In this document: positions 52,146 through 61,390 of the stretch, one piece after another | How positions within the stretch are numbered: the first letter of the stretch is position 1 | Layout: the number at the start of each line of letters is the position of its first letter | Assembly (NCBI GenBank): GCA_022844275.1 | Contig: JALHMB010000002.1 | Location: 620,001-684,000, forward strand | Reading direction: 5' to 3' | Source of the DNA: Hyphomicrobiaceae bacterium | GTDB lineage: Bacteria; Pseudomonadota; Alphaproteobacteria; Rhizobiales; Hyphomicrobiaceae | DNA: 64,000 nucleotides | Position numbers and translations under genes: made by a program | The notes under the pieces: generated by a model | The model's database searches: none | What the model saw: the letters and a program-made list of their open reading frames with translations, nothing else | Told to the model about the DNA's origin: nothing

Positions 52146-52736
52146 ATGTCTATCGACGATGTTCGCGACGCGGTCGCCGGAGACGATGTGCGCACCAAAT
52201 GGATCGGTGTCTGGATCGGCATCCTTGCCGTGCTTCTGGCCGTCTGCGGGGTCGGCGGCGACAATGCAGCCAAGGATGCCAACCGCGCCAACATCGACGC
52301 GTCCAACCTGTGGTCGTTTTTCCAGGCCAAGAACATCCGGCGGACGAGCTATATCATCGCCGCCGAAGAGCTGGAGCTGACCTTGCTCACGCAGCCTGGC
52401 TTGTCGGCGGAAGCAAGCGCGGCGGTGAAGAGCAAGATCAGCGCGTGGCGGGCGACGGCGGACCGCTACCGCAGCGAGCCGGATACGCAAGAGGGGCTCA
52501 ACGAGCTCAGCTCACGCGCTAAGTTGCTCGAGAGCGAGCGCGATGCGGCGCTGCGCAAGGACCCATATTTCGATTTCTCGCAGGCGCTCTTACAGATCGC
52601 GATCGTCCTCGCATCGGTCGCAATCATCGCGGGTACCAATACGCTGCTCTATGGCAGTTACGCGGCCGGCGTACTCGGCATGCTGCTGATGATGAACGGG
52701 TTCTGGCTGTTAGTCAGGCTGCCGTTTCTCGGATAG
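52146..52736 (+). CDS. DUF4337-like membrane protein
   Basis: 196 residues. An N-terminal helix (about 18-36, IGVWIGILAVLLAVCGVGG), a charged helical middle with NIDASNLWSFFQAKNIRRTS near 51-70, and two helices at about 147-165 and 170-194. The order matches the DUF4337 family; no function is known. The ATG is preceded by GGGGGAGGAATCTC. Confidence 0.72.
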   Translation: MSIDDVRDAVAGDDVRTKWIGVWIGILAVLLAVCGVGGDNAAKDANRANIDASNLWSFFQAKNIRRTSYIIAAEELELTLLTQPGLSAEASAAVKSKISAWRATADRYRSEPDTQEGLNELSSRAKLLESERDAALRKDPYFDFSQALLQIAIVLASVAIIAGTNTLLYGSYAAGVLGMLLMMNGFWLLVRLPFLG

Positions 52737-52817
52737 GCACGATCAGCCACATGGTGCGGCTCCGGCGTCCATCGCCATGGCGGTAAGTAAGTCGCAGCGC
52801 GAGGGCCTGACGGGGTT

Positions 52818-53837
52818 TCACTCGACAATGAGGATCTCGTGGGCGGCACCGGTCTCGAGGTAGGCAGCGGCGATCTCGGCCATGACCGGCGCGAAGAGAT
52901 AGCCATGCCGGAAGGCCCCGTTGACCAGCAGACGTCGGCCCCTGGCGACAATGCGGGGCACGTTGTCCGGAAAAGCCGGGCGGACGCCGGACGAAAGCTC
53001 GAGGATCTCCGCCTCGCCAAATCCCGGATGCAGCGCGTACGCGGTGCCGAGTAAATCAAGCGCAGAGCGCACCGTCACCGGGCCGGCATCATCACGCTCG
53101 ATGACCGTAGCACCGACCATGTAGCGGTCGCCGCTCCAAGGTACGACGTAGAGCCCGAAGCGCGGATGAAGGAGGCGCACCGGGCGCGAGAGCCGGACCT
53201 CGCGGCTGCGCAGCACGGCCATCTCGCCGCGTACGCCACGCAACTCCGGGAGATCCTCGCGGGCGCCGAGACCGCGGCAGTCGATAACGACGCCACCATC
53301 GCTCGAGGCACGCCAGACAGGCGCTGGTAAAGCCGCGCCAAAGCGCAATGTGCCGCCGAGACGGCGGATCTCTCCCACAAGGAAAGTGAGGACCTGACGC
53401 GGCTCCATGTGGCCCTCGTCGGGATACCAGAGTGCGCGGCCGAAGCGTCCGGCGAGATCCGGCTCGAGCGTATCGACGGTTGCCGCATCGATTGTGCGGT
53501 GGCCCTCGGTCATGCGCGCGAAGCGGGCGAGTTCGCCTTGGTCGCGAGGCGCGGCGACGACAAGGCTGCCGTTCATGGTGATCTGCGGGACGGCCGCGCG
53601 CCATAGAGCAAGTCCTCGCACGCCCAGCTCTTGGACGATCGGCTCGGCGCCCTCGGCCTCACAGTAGGGGGCGAGCATGGCGCCCGCGACACGGCTCGCG
53701 CCACCCGTTTCGGCCTCGCTCATGGCCTCGTACAGCGTCACGTCATGCCCGCGCCGGGCCAGCTCGTAAGCCTGCCAGAGCCCGAAGATGCCGCCGCCGA
53801 TGATGCTTGCCGAGAGCCGCGCCACGTACTCGCTCAC
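52818..53837 (-). CDS. FAD-dependent oxidoreductase of the D-amino-acid oxidase family (ThiO-like)
   Basis: 339 residues from the GTG at 53837; an in-frame ATG 9 codons upstream (53864) exists but lacks a ribosome binding site. FAD motif SIIGGGIFGLWQAYELARRG near 10-29, GAMLAPYCEAEG near 53 and LLVNGAFRHGYLFAPVMAEI at the C-terminus, as in glycine oxidase ThiO. In thiamine synthesis ThiO is next to thiS, thiG and thiE, but none is found here, so another amine substrate is possible. It converges with no gene; 81 bp separate it from DUF4337. Confidence 0.75.
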   Translation of the reverse strand: MSEYVARLSASIIGGGIFGLWQAYELARRGHDVTLYEAMSEAETGGASRVAGAMLAPYCEAEGAEPIVQELGVRGLALWRAAVPQITMNGSLVVAAPRDQGELARFARMTEGHRTIDAATVDTLEPDLAGRFGRALWYPDEGHMEPRQVLTFLVGEIRRLGGTLRFGAALPAPVWRASSDGGVVIDCRGLGAREDLPELRGVRGEMAVLRSREVRLSRPVRLLHPRFGLYVVPWSGDRYMVGATVIERDDAGPVTVRSALDLLGTAYALHPGFGEAEILELSSGVRPAFPDNVPRIVARGRRLLVNGAFRHGYLFAPVMAEIAAAYLETGAAHEILIVE

Positions 53838-53947
53838 TTTGCCAAGGAGTTCTGCGGGTGGCATAGCACCATGCCGTCCGGGTGGCGAGAAGCCCGTCCG
53901 CGTGCAAAGCTGCGCCGCTGCTGGTTGGACGAACTCTCCGAGGGATC

Positions 53948-54484
53948 ATGGTAAGGATCGAGCAGCTCGGTGATGATGCAACTCCGGAAGCGCTCGCCGG
54001 CGTCGAGCGGATCTTTTTCGCGTCGAGCCGGCGGCAAACGTTTGCCGATGATGCCGAGCGGAGCGCGTTCCGAGAGCAGTGGCTTGGGCGCTATCTGTTG
54101 CATGACCGGCAGCACGCATTCATCGCGCGCGGGGATGACGGCAGTGTCGCCGGCTACCTGATCGGCAGTCTCGACGATCCAGCCGTGGCGCCGCGTTTCG
54201 AGGACATGGGATTCTTCGCTGAGCTCGCCGATCTGACGGCGCGGTACCCTGCGCACCTCCACATCAATCTGGATGCAGCCTGGCGCAGCCAGGGCATCGG
54301 CGCCCGGCTCGTGGAGCACTTCGCCGATCATGCAGCGCGGCACGGCGCGCTGGGCGTGCACATCGTGACGGGCGCCGATGCGCGTAACGTCGGCTTCTAT
54401 CGTCGCTGCAGGTTTGAACCGCTGCGGGAGCTGGATTGGAAGGGTTCGGCACTCCTGTTCATGGGGCGCAGTCTCGCGAAGTGA
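53948..54484 (+). CDS. GNAT-family N-acetyltransferase
   Basis: 178 residues from the ATG at 53948. GNAT motif A is visible as HINLDAAWRSQGIGARLVEHF near 107-127 (R/Q-x-x-G-x-G/A), and NVGFYRRCRFEPLREL near 149 is motif B. The substrate is unknown. Confidence 0.82.
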   Translation: MVRIEQLGDDATPEALAGVERIFFASSRRQTFADDAERSAFREQWLGRYLLHDRQHAFIARGDDGSVAGYLIGSLDDPAVAPRFEDMGFFAELADLTARYPAHLHINLDAAWRSQGIGARLVEHFADHAARHGALGVHIVTGADARNVGFYRRCRFEPLRELDWKGSALLFMGRSLAK

Positions 54485-54497
54485 GAAACGCTGCTCG

Positions 54498-54989
54498 CTA
54501 CCAGCAGAGATTCCACTGCGGGGCAACCTCGCCTCGATCGCCCCAGTAGCGGCAAAAGTCAGGTGATATCGGGCTGTCGTCCCGCCTTTCGCCCTCGGAC
54601 GTCGCTGGCGGCGGCGTCTCAGGCGTTACGCCTTCGGCAAGATGAACGCGATGCGGTTGGCGCGGCCGTTTGCGATACGCGGATTGATCGTGAGGCTTAC
54701 GCTCGAGATTGAGCAGCCTAGTGGTGCTTCGATAAGCGAGAAGGTAGTCGGGACGCACTCTGCTTTGCCCGAATGTGGGTCTGATGCGATCAACCTGGCT
54801 TGGCCGGAACGTGCGGAGCTGGCCCGTGCTGCGGGCGACCGAACCGTTCTTGCTGCGAACGCGCTGTGTGATCGAGATATTAGCGCTGTTGATCTCTTTT
54901 TGCACACCCGACAGCGAGGCTGCCTGCGGTGGCGTCGGATATGCCATCGCGATCATCGCGAGCAGGACCGCGACTACTGCCATCTTCAT
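54498..54989 (-). CDS. exported protein of unknown function
   Basis: 163 residues from the ATG at 54989 (MKMAVVAVLLAMIAMAYPTP). A signal peptide ends near PQAA at about residue 23. The mature part is basic and rich in Arg, Ser and Pro, with two Cys near the C-terminus (SPDFCRYWGDRGEVAPQWNLCW). No family recognised. It is convergent with the GNAT gene. Confidence 0.55.
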   Translation of the reverse strand: MKMAVVAVLLAMIAMAYPTPPQAASLSGVQKEINSANISITQRVRSKNGSVARSTGQLRTFRPSQVDRIRPTFGQSRVRPDYLLAYRSTTRLLNLERKPHDQSAYRKRPRQPHRVHLAEGVTPETPPPATSEGERRDDSPISPDFCRYWGDRGEVAPQWNLCW

Positions 54990-55053
54990 GGGGTGTTGCT
55001 CCAGGTGAAACAACTACAAGTTGCATGATTCGCCGTGGATCGCACAAAGAAAA

Positions 55054-55082
55054 ACAGGTGCCGCGCGGAGCGCAGCACCTGT
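55054..55082. terminator. terminator between exported-protein genes
   Basis: Inverted repeat acaggtgc / gcacctgt with a 13-base centre (cgcgcggagcgca), between the genes ending at 55107 and starting at 54989; it belongs to the gene at 55107-55469 on the minus strand. Confidence 0.5.
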
Positions 55083-55106
55083 CCGTAAAGCGATTACCCC
55101 TGAAGA

Positions 55107-55469
55107 TCAGCAGTAGTCCCAGTAGCCATGGCGCTCATAGGGATCTGCCCAATACCAGCAAAGGCCGGGCGCCGGAGGCCTCGAATATGCGTAGGCCGAA
55201 CCGGCGAGCAGCGCACCGAGGGCTATGCCGCCAACGATCGTGCCGTAATGCCGACGATGGCGGTGGCGATAACCGGCATGATAGCCGCGGTGCCATCCGC
55301 GACCGCCGCGCCGGTAGCCGCGGTCGCGAACATCGACGGTCATCGAGTTGGCCTCTGAAAGGCCCGAGCCGATCTGCGTTGCCGTAACGGGAGCCGCGCT
55401 CGCCGATGTCGGGAGAGCGAAGCCCGCCGCGGCCAGCGCGAAGGCGGCCGCCATAAATGTCTTCTTCAT
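55107..55469 (-). CDS. exported Gly/Arg/His-rich protein with glycine-zipper helix
   Basis: 120 residues (MKKTFMAAAFALAAAGFALP...). A signal peptide ends near SASAAP at 26. The mature protein has a Gly/Arg/His-rich stretch (RGYRRGGRGWHRGYHAGYRH near 50-69), a helix GGIALGALLAGSAYAYS near 80, and a C-terminal CWYWADPYERHGYWDYC with two Cys. Similar short proteins are frequent in Hyphomicrobiales, but no function is known. Confidence 0.7.
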   Translation of the reverse strand: MKKTFMAAAFALAAAGFALPTSASAAPVTATQIGSGLSEANSMTVDVRDRGYRRGGRGWHRGYHAGYRHRHRRHYGTIVGGIALGALLAGSAYAYSRPPAPGLCWYWADPYERHGYWDYC

Positions 55470-55693
55470 GAGTCTTCCCCTGAGAATGATCCGCCGACGA
55501 GCGTGGCGGGGACGTCCGCATTTTTAGTGCGCTGATTCCACCTCAGCCCCCAACATCCCGACGTCTTGCGTCAGAATGATGGCTCCAAGCTGAACCTCAC
55601 CTAACCGTCTGAAAGGAGCCGGCGTAGCGCGGTCATGGCCTTCAAACGCAAGGGGAATGTCACTTCCGTCGCAGAGTGAGCTTGTAACAATTA

Positions 55694-57100
55694 TCACGAT
55701 CCCGTGATCGTTTCCGCCCACAGATCATAGGCATCCGCCGCAATGATTTTGGCGGGCAGCAGGTCTCCGGACTTGAGGCCGTCGGCACCGTTCAGAAAGA
55801 CCGAGCCATCGATCTCCGGTGCATCCCAGACGGAGCGCCCGACAGCACCGTCCTCGTCGACCTCGTCGATCAGCACTTGCACGGTGCGCCCGACGCGCGC
55901 GGCCATGATCTCCTCGGAGATCTTCTGCTGAGATTGCATCAGACGATGCCAGCGCTCTTCCTTGATCTCTTCCGGTACCGCGCCCTCCAGGGCATTCGCG
56001 ACGGCTCCGGCGACGGGCTCGTACTTGAAGCAGCCGACGCGGTCGAGGCGCGCTTCGCCGAGCCAGTCGAGGAGATACTGGAAGTCCTCCTCGGTCTCAC
56101 CGGGGAAACCGACGATGAAGGTCGAGCGGATCGCGAGATCAGGACAGACGCCGCGCCAGGACTTCAGGCGATCGAGCGTCTTCGCTATGGCCGCCGGCCG
56201 CCGCATCGCCTTCAGGACATTCGGGCTCGCGTGCTGGAAGGGAATGTCGAGATAGGGAAGGATCTTCCCCTCGGCCATGAGCGGGATGACCTGATCGACG
56301 TGCGGGTAGGGATAGACGTAGTGCAGGCGCACCCACGCTCCGAGCTCGCCCAGCGCCTTCGTCAGATCGAGGAAGCGGGCGGCGAGCGGCGCACCTTTCC
56401 AGGGGCTCGTCGCGTACTTGAGATCGAGGCCGTAGGCGCTCGTATCCTGGCTGATCACGAGCAGTTCCTTCACGCCGGCTTTCACGAGGCGCTCGGCCTC
56501 AGTCATGACGTGGTTTGCCGGCCGACTGACGAGATCACCGCGCAGCGAAGGAATGATGCAGAACGTGCAGCGGTTGTTACAACCCTCGGAGATTTTCAGA
56601 TAGGCGTAGTGCCGCGGCGTCAGGCGCAGCCCTTCCGGCGGCACGAGATCGAGGTACGGGTCGTGCAGGGGTGGCACGGCCTCGTGGACCGCCTCCATGA
56701 CGGCTTCGTACTGGTGCGGGCCGGTGATCGCGAGCACGCCGGGATGGGCCTGGCGGATCGTATCCTTCTCGACGCCGAAGCAGCCCGTGACAATGACGCG
56801 ACCGTTCTCGGCCATGGCTTCGCCGATGGCGTCGAGGCTCTCCTGCTTGGCGGAATCGAGGAAGCCGCAGGTATTCACGACCACGACGTCGGCGCCGTCG
56901 TAGTTGGGGGCGATCTGGTAGCCCTCGGCGCGCAGCCGCGTGATGATGCGCTCGGAATCGACGAGGGCCTTCGGACAGCCGAGCGAGACGAAGCCGACCT
57001 TGGGAGGCGCCTTGATCTTGCGCAGGCGGGGACCGGCCGCTGCCTTGGGGAGCGGCTTGGAGGTCTTCTTGGCGGTCCGACGGGTGCTGGTTTGGCTCAT
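55694..57100 (-). CDS. rimO: ribosomal protein S12 methylthiotransferase RimO
   Basis: 468 residues from the ATG at 57100. The radical SAM site GCNNRCTFC has Cys174, 178 and 181, and the N-terminal UPF0004 cluster has Cys42, Cys78 and Cys107 ([33 protein letters not shown]). A C-terminal TRAM domain (about 400-466, [20 protein letters not shown]) completes the family. The KALVDSE and FLDSAK strings separate RimO from MiaB. RimO adds a methylthio group to Asp89 of S12. The first 34 residues are a basic, alanine-rich extension. Confidence 0.93.
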   Translation of the reverse strand: MSQTSTRRTAKKTSKPLPKAAAGPRLRKIKAPPKVGFVSLGCPKALVDSERIITRLRAEGYQIAPNYDGADVVVVNTCGFLDSAKQESLDAIGEAMAENGRVIVTGCFGVEKDTIRQAHPGVLAITGPHQYEAVMEAVHEAVPPLHDPYLDLVPPEGLRLTPRHYAYLKISEGCNNRCTFCIIPSLRGDLVSRPANHVMTEAERLVKAGVKELLVISQDTSAYGLDLKYATSPWKGAPLAARFLDLTKALGELGAWVRLHYVYPYPHVDQVIPLMAEGKILPYLDIPFQHASPNVLKAMRRPAAIAKTLDRLKSWRGVCPDLAIRSTFIVGFPGETEEDFQYLLDWLGEARLDRVGCFKYEPVAGAVANALEGAVPEEIKEERWHRLMQSQQKISEEIMAARVGRTVQVLIDEVDEDGAVGRSVWDAPEIDGSVFLNGADGLKSGDLLPAKIIAADAYDLWAETITGS

Positions 57101-57193
57101 GGCGCGGGCTTTTAGCCGTTCCAAGGAGCCTTGTCATGGCGCAAAGGCGCGCGGACGGGCTAGACTTGGTTCAGGCCAGGAGAGGAGGCACCC

Positions 57194-57655
57194 ATGAGCG
57201 GCGCGGTTGTCTTACGGCAGGCTGAAGGCGCGGATGCCCCCGCAATCCTGGCTTTGACGCGCGCGGCCTATGCCAAATGGGTGCCTATGCTCGGGCGCGA
57301 GCCGATGCCCATGTACCATGACTATGATCAGGCCCTCCGCCAGGATCGGGTCGACATGCTGTACGCCGACGGCACGCTGGCGGGCATCGTGCACACGATC
57401 AAGAAGCCGGACTACCTGGAGATCTACAACGTCGCCGTGGAGCCTGCCTATCAAGGACGCGGCTTCGGCCGACGCCTGCTCGCCCAAGGTGAGACTATTG
57501 CAGCATCACTCGGCTACGACGAGATCAGGCTCTACACCAACAAGTTCTTTACCGTGAACATCGCGCTCTATGAGCGCATGGGCTACGAGATCTATCTCGA
57601 AGAGCCCTTCAAGGACACGTTTCTGGTCCACATGAAAAAGCCTGTCGCTCGATAA
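57194..57655 (+). CDS. GNAT-family N-acetyltransferase
   Basis: 153 residues. CoA-binding motif A is VAVEPAYQGRGFGRRLLAQG near 80-99, and motif B is TVNIALYERMGYEIYLEEPF near 117-136. GNAT enzymes of this size acetylate small amines or protein N-termini. SD GGAGGCACCC precedes the ATG. The end lies 6 bp from the end of the convergent paiB-like gene. Confidence 0.85.
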   Translation: MSGAVVLRQAEGADAPAILALTRAAYAKWVPMLGREPMPMYHDYDQALRQDRVDMLYADGTLAGIVHTIKKPDYLEIYNVAVEPAYQGRGFGRRLLAQGETIAASLGYDEIRLYTNKFFTVNIALYERMGYEIYLEEPFKDTFLVHMKKPVAR

Positions 57656-57661
57656 ATCGGC

Positions 57662-58309
57662 TCAGGTCTTCGGGGCGCTCTCGGCCTTCGCCGCAACAAG
57701 TTCGGCGACCTTGGTATCCGCCTCGGTGGCGCGGCCCTTGAGGCCGGCAACCACGCCCGCGCGATCCGGCAGCTCGCGGTTCTGGCTCATCTTCGCTTTG
57801 CCTTCGATCCTGTCGATCGTGAAGCGCATGCCGACAATGCCGCGCGAGAGCATCTCGACGAAATTGCCCGGCGCGTCGCTCGTCGCCCAGGGCACTGCGG
57901 CACCGGCCTCCTGCTGATCGGTCAGCTCGCTCACGTGGTGCACGAGCCAATCGCGATCGTCGACGATCGCGGCCGAGCCATGGGCGTGCACGACGGCATA
58001 GTTCCACGTCGGCACGACCTTGCCGTGCGCGTGCTTGGAGGGATACCAGGCCGGCGTGATGTACGCTTCGGGGCCTGTGTAGATGAGGAGCCCGCGACCG
58101 CTCTTGGCTATTTCCTTCCAGTGCGGATTGGCGCGTGAGACATGGCACTCGACGACGCCGAGAGCGCCCTCGGATTTGAGTACGGTCGGCAGATGCGTGA
58201 CCTCGAAGCCGGCCTCGCTGGTCGTAATCAGCGCGGCGAACGGATAGGCGCGCATGAGCGCGTGCTGCTCGCCGACATCACCCAGCTTGAAATGTTCCGG
58301 TACGTACAT
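57662..58309 (-). CDS. FMN-binding PaiB-like negative transcriptional regulator family protein
   Basis: 215 residues. MYVPEHFKLGD at the start, AHMRAYPF-type segment near 18-24, THLPTVL near 38, and the FMN site TPAWYPSKHAHGKVVPTWNYAVVHAHG near 85-111 (quoted in part). The family, named from Bacillus PaiB, has a flavin-binding split barrel; the regulatory role is not established here. It lies 24 bp downstream of valS on the same strand and could be co-transcribed. Confidence 0.85.
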   Translation of the reverse strand: MYVPEHFKLGDVGEQHALMRAYPFAALITTSEAGFEVTHLPTVLKSEGALGVVECHVSRANPHWKEIAKSGRGLLIYTGPEAYITPAWYPSKHAHGKVVPTWNYAVVHAHGSAAIVDDRDWLVHHVSELTDQQEAGAAVPWATSDAPGNFVEMLSRGIVGMRFTIDRIEGKAKMSQNRELPDRAGVVAGLKGRATEADTKVAELVAAKAESAPKT

Positions 58310-58333
58310 GGTCTGTCTCCAACCGTGCCGTGT

Positions 58334-61096
58334 TCAGGCGGCCGCCTCGACGCGCGCCAATGCTGCCTTGAGCTTGTCCTGCCGCGCTTCGAAATCGGAC
58401 TGACGCTCGCGCAGCTCGTCGATGACATCCTCGGGGGCCTTGGCCATGAACTGCGGATTGCCGAGCCGGTCGGTGACCTTCTTGATCTCGACGACGGTCT
58501 TGTCGATCTCCTTGGCGAGCCGCTTGGCTTCCGCGCTCATGTCGATGACGCCGGCGAGCGGGATTGCCGCGGTCGTATCGCCAACGACGATCTGGGCCGC
58601 GCCCTTGGGTGCCGACGCCTCGAAAGTGATGGCATCGAGCCGTGCAAGGCGCTTCAGCGTCTCGTCGTGGCGCTCGGCGCGCAGGCGAGTCTCGGCGCTG
58701 GCATTTACCAGAACCAGCGGCACCTTGGCGCCGGCGGGCACGTTCATTTCCGCGCGTACTGAGCGGACCTCGGAGACGAGCGCAACAACCCAATTGATCT
58801 CGGCATCAGCCTCAGAATCGGAGAGGCCGAGCAGGCGCGGCCATGGCGCGAGCGCGAGCAGCGATTTCCGCGGTGGGCCGCCTTCTGCGGTATTCGCCCA
58901 CAGCTCTTCCGTTATGAAAGGCATGAAGGGGTGCAGCAGCGGCAGGATCTGATCGAGGACCCAAGCCGCAGTTGCCTGCGTCTCGACATTGGCCTCGGGA
59001 TCGCTCCCGGCGAGGAGCGGCTTCGCCAGCTCCAGGTACCAGTCGCAGTAAATGCCCCAGACGAACTGGTAGGCGGCGCCGGCTGCCTCGTTGAACTTGT
59101 ACGTTTTTATGGCGCTCTCGACCTCGCCGACAGCACGCTCGGTTTCGCCAGCAATCCAGCGGTTGAGCCGGTGCTGGATTGCTTTGGGATCGAAGCCCTC
59201 GACGCGGCGGCACTCGTTCATCTCGAGGAAGCGCGCGGCATTCCAGAGCTTAGTTGCGAAATTGCGGTAACCCTCGACGCGTGCCGTCGTGAGCTTGACG
59301 TCACGGCCCTGGGTCGTCATGGCAGCGAGCGTGAAGCGCAGCGCGTCGGCGCCGTACTTCTCGATCAGCTCGAGCGGGTCCATGACGTTGCCGAGCGTCT
59401 TCGACATCTTGCGGCCCTTCTCGTCGCGGACGAGGCCGTGAATGAAGACGTCGCGGAAAGGCACCTCCTTCATGAAGTGCGTGCCCATCATCATCATGCG
59501 GGCAACCCAGAAGAAGATGATGTCGAAGCCGGTGACGAGCGTGCTCGTCGGATAGAAGCGCGAGAGCTCCTTCGTCTCCTCCGGCCAGCCGAGTGTGGAA
59601 AAGGGCCACAGCGCTGAGGAAAACCACGTGTCGAGCACGTCCGGATCGCGCTTGAGCGCGACTGCCTCGCCGTAATGTTTCTTTGCCTGCTCCGCCGCTT
59701 CGACTTCGTCATGCGCGACGAAGTGCTTGCCGTCCGGGCCATACCATGCTGGGACCTGATGTCCCCACCAAAGCTGGCGCGAGACGCACCATGGCTGGAT
59801 GTTCTCGAGCCAGCGGAAGTAATCGGCCGCATACTTCTCGGGAACGAATGTCGTCTTGCCCGTGCGGACGGCATCCATGGCCGGCTTAGCGAGCGTCGCC
59901 GCATCGACGTACCACTGGTCCGTTAGCCACGGCTCCACGACCGCATCGCCGCGCTGGGCGTGAGGGACAGCGTGTGTGTGCGGCTCGACTTTTTCGAGAA
60001 CGCCAAGCGCAACGAGATCCGCGACAACCCTAGCGCGCGCCTCGAATCGGTCGAGTCCGCGATAGGCTTCCGGCGCGTTCTCGTTGATCTTCGCCGTCGC
60101 ATCCAGAATGTTGATGACTTCAAGACCGGTGCGCTTGCCGACATCCCAGTCGTTGAAGTCGTGCGCCGGCGTGATCTTGACTGCGCCTGTGCCCTTCTCG
60201 GGATCGGCATAGGTATCGCCGACGATCGGGATCTCGCGCCCGACGAGCGGCAGCACGGCCTTCTTGCCAATGAGGTGCTTGAGCTTCTCGTTGTCGGGAT
60301 GGATGGCAACACCGGTATCGCCGAGCATGGTCTCGGGGCGCGTCGTGCCGACGGTGACGAACTCACCCGGCGCGTCCTTGATCGCATAGCGGATGTAATA
60401 CATGTGCCCGCTCGGATCGCGCGCCAGGACCTTGGCCAGCGCTGCAGCATCGAACGCGACGGGATTGCCGTCCTTGTCCTTGAGGTCCGGCGACCACTTG
60501 AAAGAGCCTGTGTGCTCGCGCTGCTCGACTTCGAGATCCGAGATCGCCGACTGGAAGGCCGGATCCCAGTTCACGAGCCGTTTATCCCGGTAGATGAGCC
60601 CCTGCTTGTGCAGGTCGACGAACACCTTGAGAACGGCCTTGGAAAGGCCCTCGTCCATGGTGAAACGCTCGCGGCTCCAGTCACAGGAGGCGCCGAGACG
60701 CTTCAACTGATTGAGGATGGTGCCGCCGGACTCCGCCTTCCACTCCCAAACTTTCTCGATGAAGGTCTCGCGTCCGAGGTCCTTGTACTGGATCTGCTTC
60801 TCGGCGAGCTGTCGCGAGACGACAAGCTGCGTCGCGATGCCGGCGTGATCCGTGCCCGGCTGCCAGAGCACGTCCTTCCCCAACATGCGCTGATAGCGGC
60901 AGAGAATGTCCTGCAGCGTGTTGTTGAGTGCGTGCCCGATGTGGAGCGAACCCGTCACATTCGGCGGCGGAATGACAATGCAATAGGTCTCGGCCCCGGT
61001 GCGGTCCTCGCGGCCGGCCTTGAAGGCCTCCCCGACCTCCCAATCCGTATGGACGCGCGCCTCGATCTCGGCGGGCGAATAGGTCTTATCGAGCAT
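58334..61096 (-). CDS. valS: valine-tRNA ligase
   Basis: 920 residues from the ATG at 61096 (MLDKTYSPAEIEARVHTDWE); the upstream in-frame codons have no ValRS similarity. The class I motifs are PNVTGSLHIGHAL (HIGH) near 46-58 and GRKMSKTLGN (KMSKS variant) in the second half; TTRPETMLGDTGVAIHP lies in the editing domain. The C-terminal coiled-coil arm is present (KRLAKEIDKTVVEIKKVTDR). It charges tRNA-Val. The 294 bp upstream, shared with the divergent radical SAM gene, have no gene. Confidence 0.97.
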   Translation of the reverse strand: MLDKTYSPAEIEARVHTDWEVGEAFKAGREDRTGAETYCIVIPPPNVTGSLHIGHALNNTLQDILCRYQRMLGKDVLWQPGTDHAGIATQLVVSRQLAEKQIQYKDLGRETFIEKVWEWKAESGGTILNQLKRLGASCDWSRERFTMDEGLSKAVLKVFVDLHKQGLIYRDKRLVNWDPAFQSAISDLEVEQREHTGSFKWSPDLKDKDGNPVAFDAAALAKVLARDPSGHMYYIRYAIKDAPGEFVTVGTTRPETMLGDTGVAIHPDNEKLKHLIGKKAVLPLVGREIPIVGDTYADPEKGTGAVKITPAHDFNDWDVGKRTGLEVINILDATAKINENAPEAYRGLDRFEARARVVADLVALGVLEKVEPHTHAVPHAQRGDAVVEPWLTDQWYVDAATLAKPAMDAVRTGKTTFVPEKYAADYFRWLENIQPWCVSRQLWWGHQVPAWYGPDGKHFVAHDEVEAAEQAKKHYGEAVALKRDPDVLDTWFSSALWPFSTLGWPEETKELSRFYPTSTLVTGFDIIFFWVARMMMMGTHFMKEVPFRDVFIHGLVRDEKGRKMSKTLGNVMDPLELIEKYGADALRFTLAAMTTQGRDVKLTTARVEGYRNFATKLWNAARFLEMNECRRVEGFDPKAIQHRLNRWIAGETERAVGEVESAIKTYKFNEAAGAAYQFVWGIYCDWYLELAKPLLAGSDPEANVETQATAAWVLDQILPLLHPFMPFITEELWANTAEGGPPRKSLLALAPWPRLLGLSDSEADAEINWVVALVSEVRSVRAEMNVPAGAKVPLVLVNASAETRLRAERHDETLKRLARLDAITFEASAPKGAAQIVVGDTTAAIPLAGVIDMSAEAKRLAKEIDKTVVEIKKVTDRLGNPQFMAKAPEDVIDELRERQSDFEARQDKLKAALARVEAAA

Positions 61097-61390
61097 GTCT
61101 GAGCCGTATCTCTGATCGTGAATTGAAGTGGCCGGTCCTACGCTTGGCCGCTGCTGCCTGTCAACGCGGGGGGCCAGTACCCTCTGCGAAGCCGAAGAAC
61201 GGCGATCAGCACAGCGCGCCCAGCTTGCGTGGGACGGCGCAGACGTAGACCATAAGCATTCCAAATAAGCAAAATAAGGGTGACGCGTCATCGCCCGGGG
61301 GGACGTGCGGTCAATAAAGTCAATGTGAGTTGGATGAGCCGCGCACCATGTTAGCGTTCGCTATGTACGGACCCTGCGAGGAGACTACGA
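61097..61390. promoter_or_regulatory. divergent promoter region of valS and the radical SAM gene
   Basis: 294 bp without a gene. A short AT-rich run (ccaaataagcaaaataaggg, 61261-61280) stands out. No consensus promoter assigned. Confidence 0.45.

Noticed and set aside
52818-53837. Thiamine biosynthesis operon started by thiO
   Set aside because: No thiS, thiG, thiE or TPP riboswitch can be found; only an isolated oxidase gene remains.
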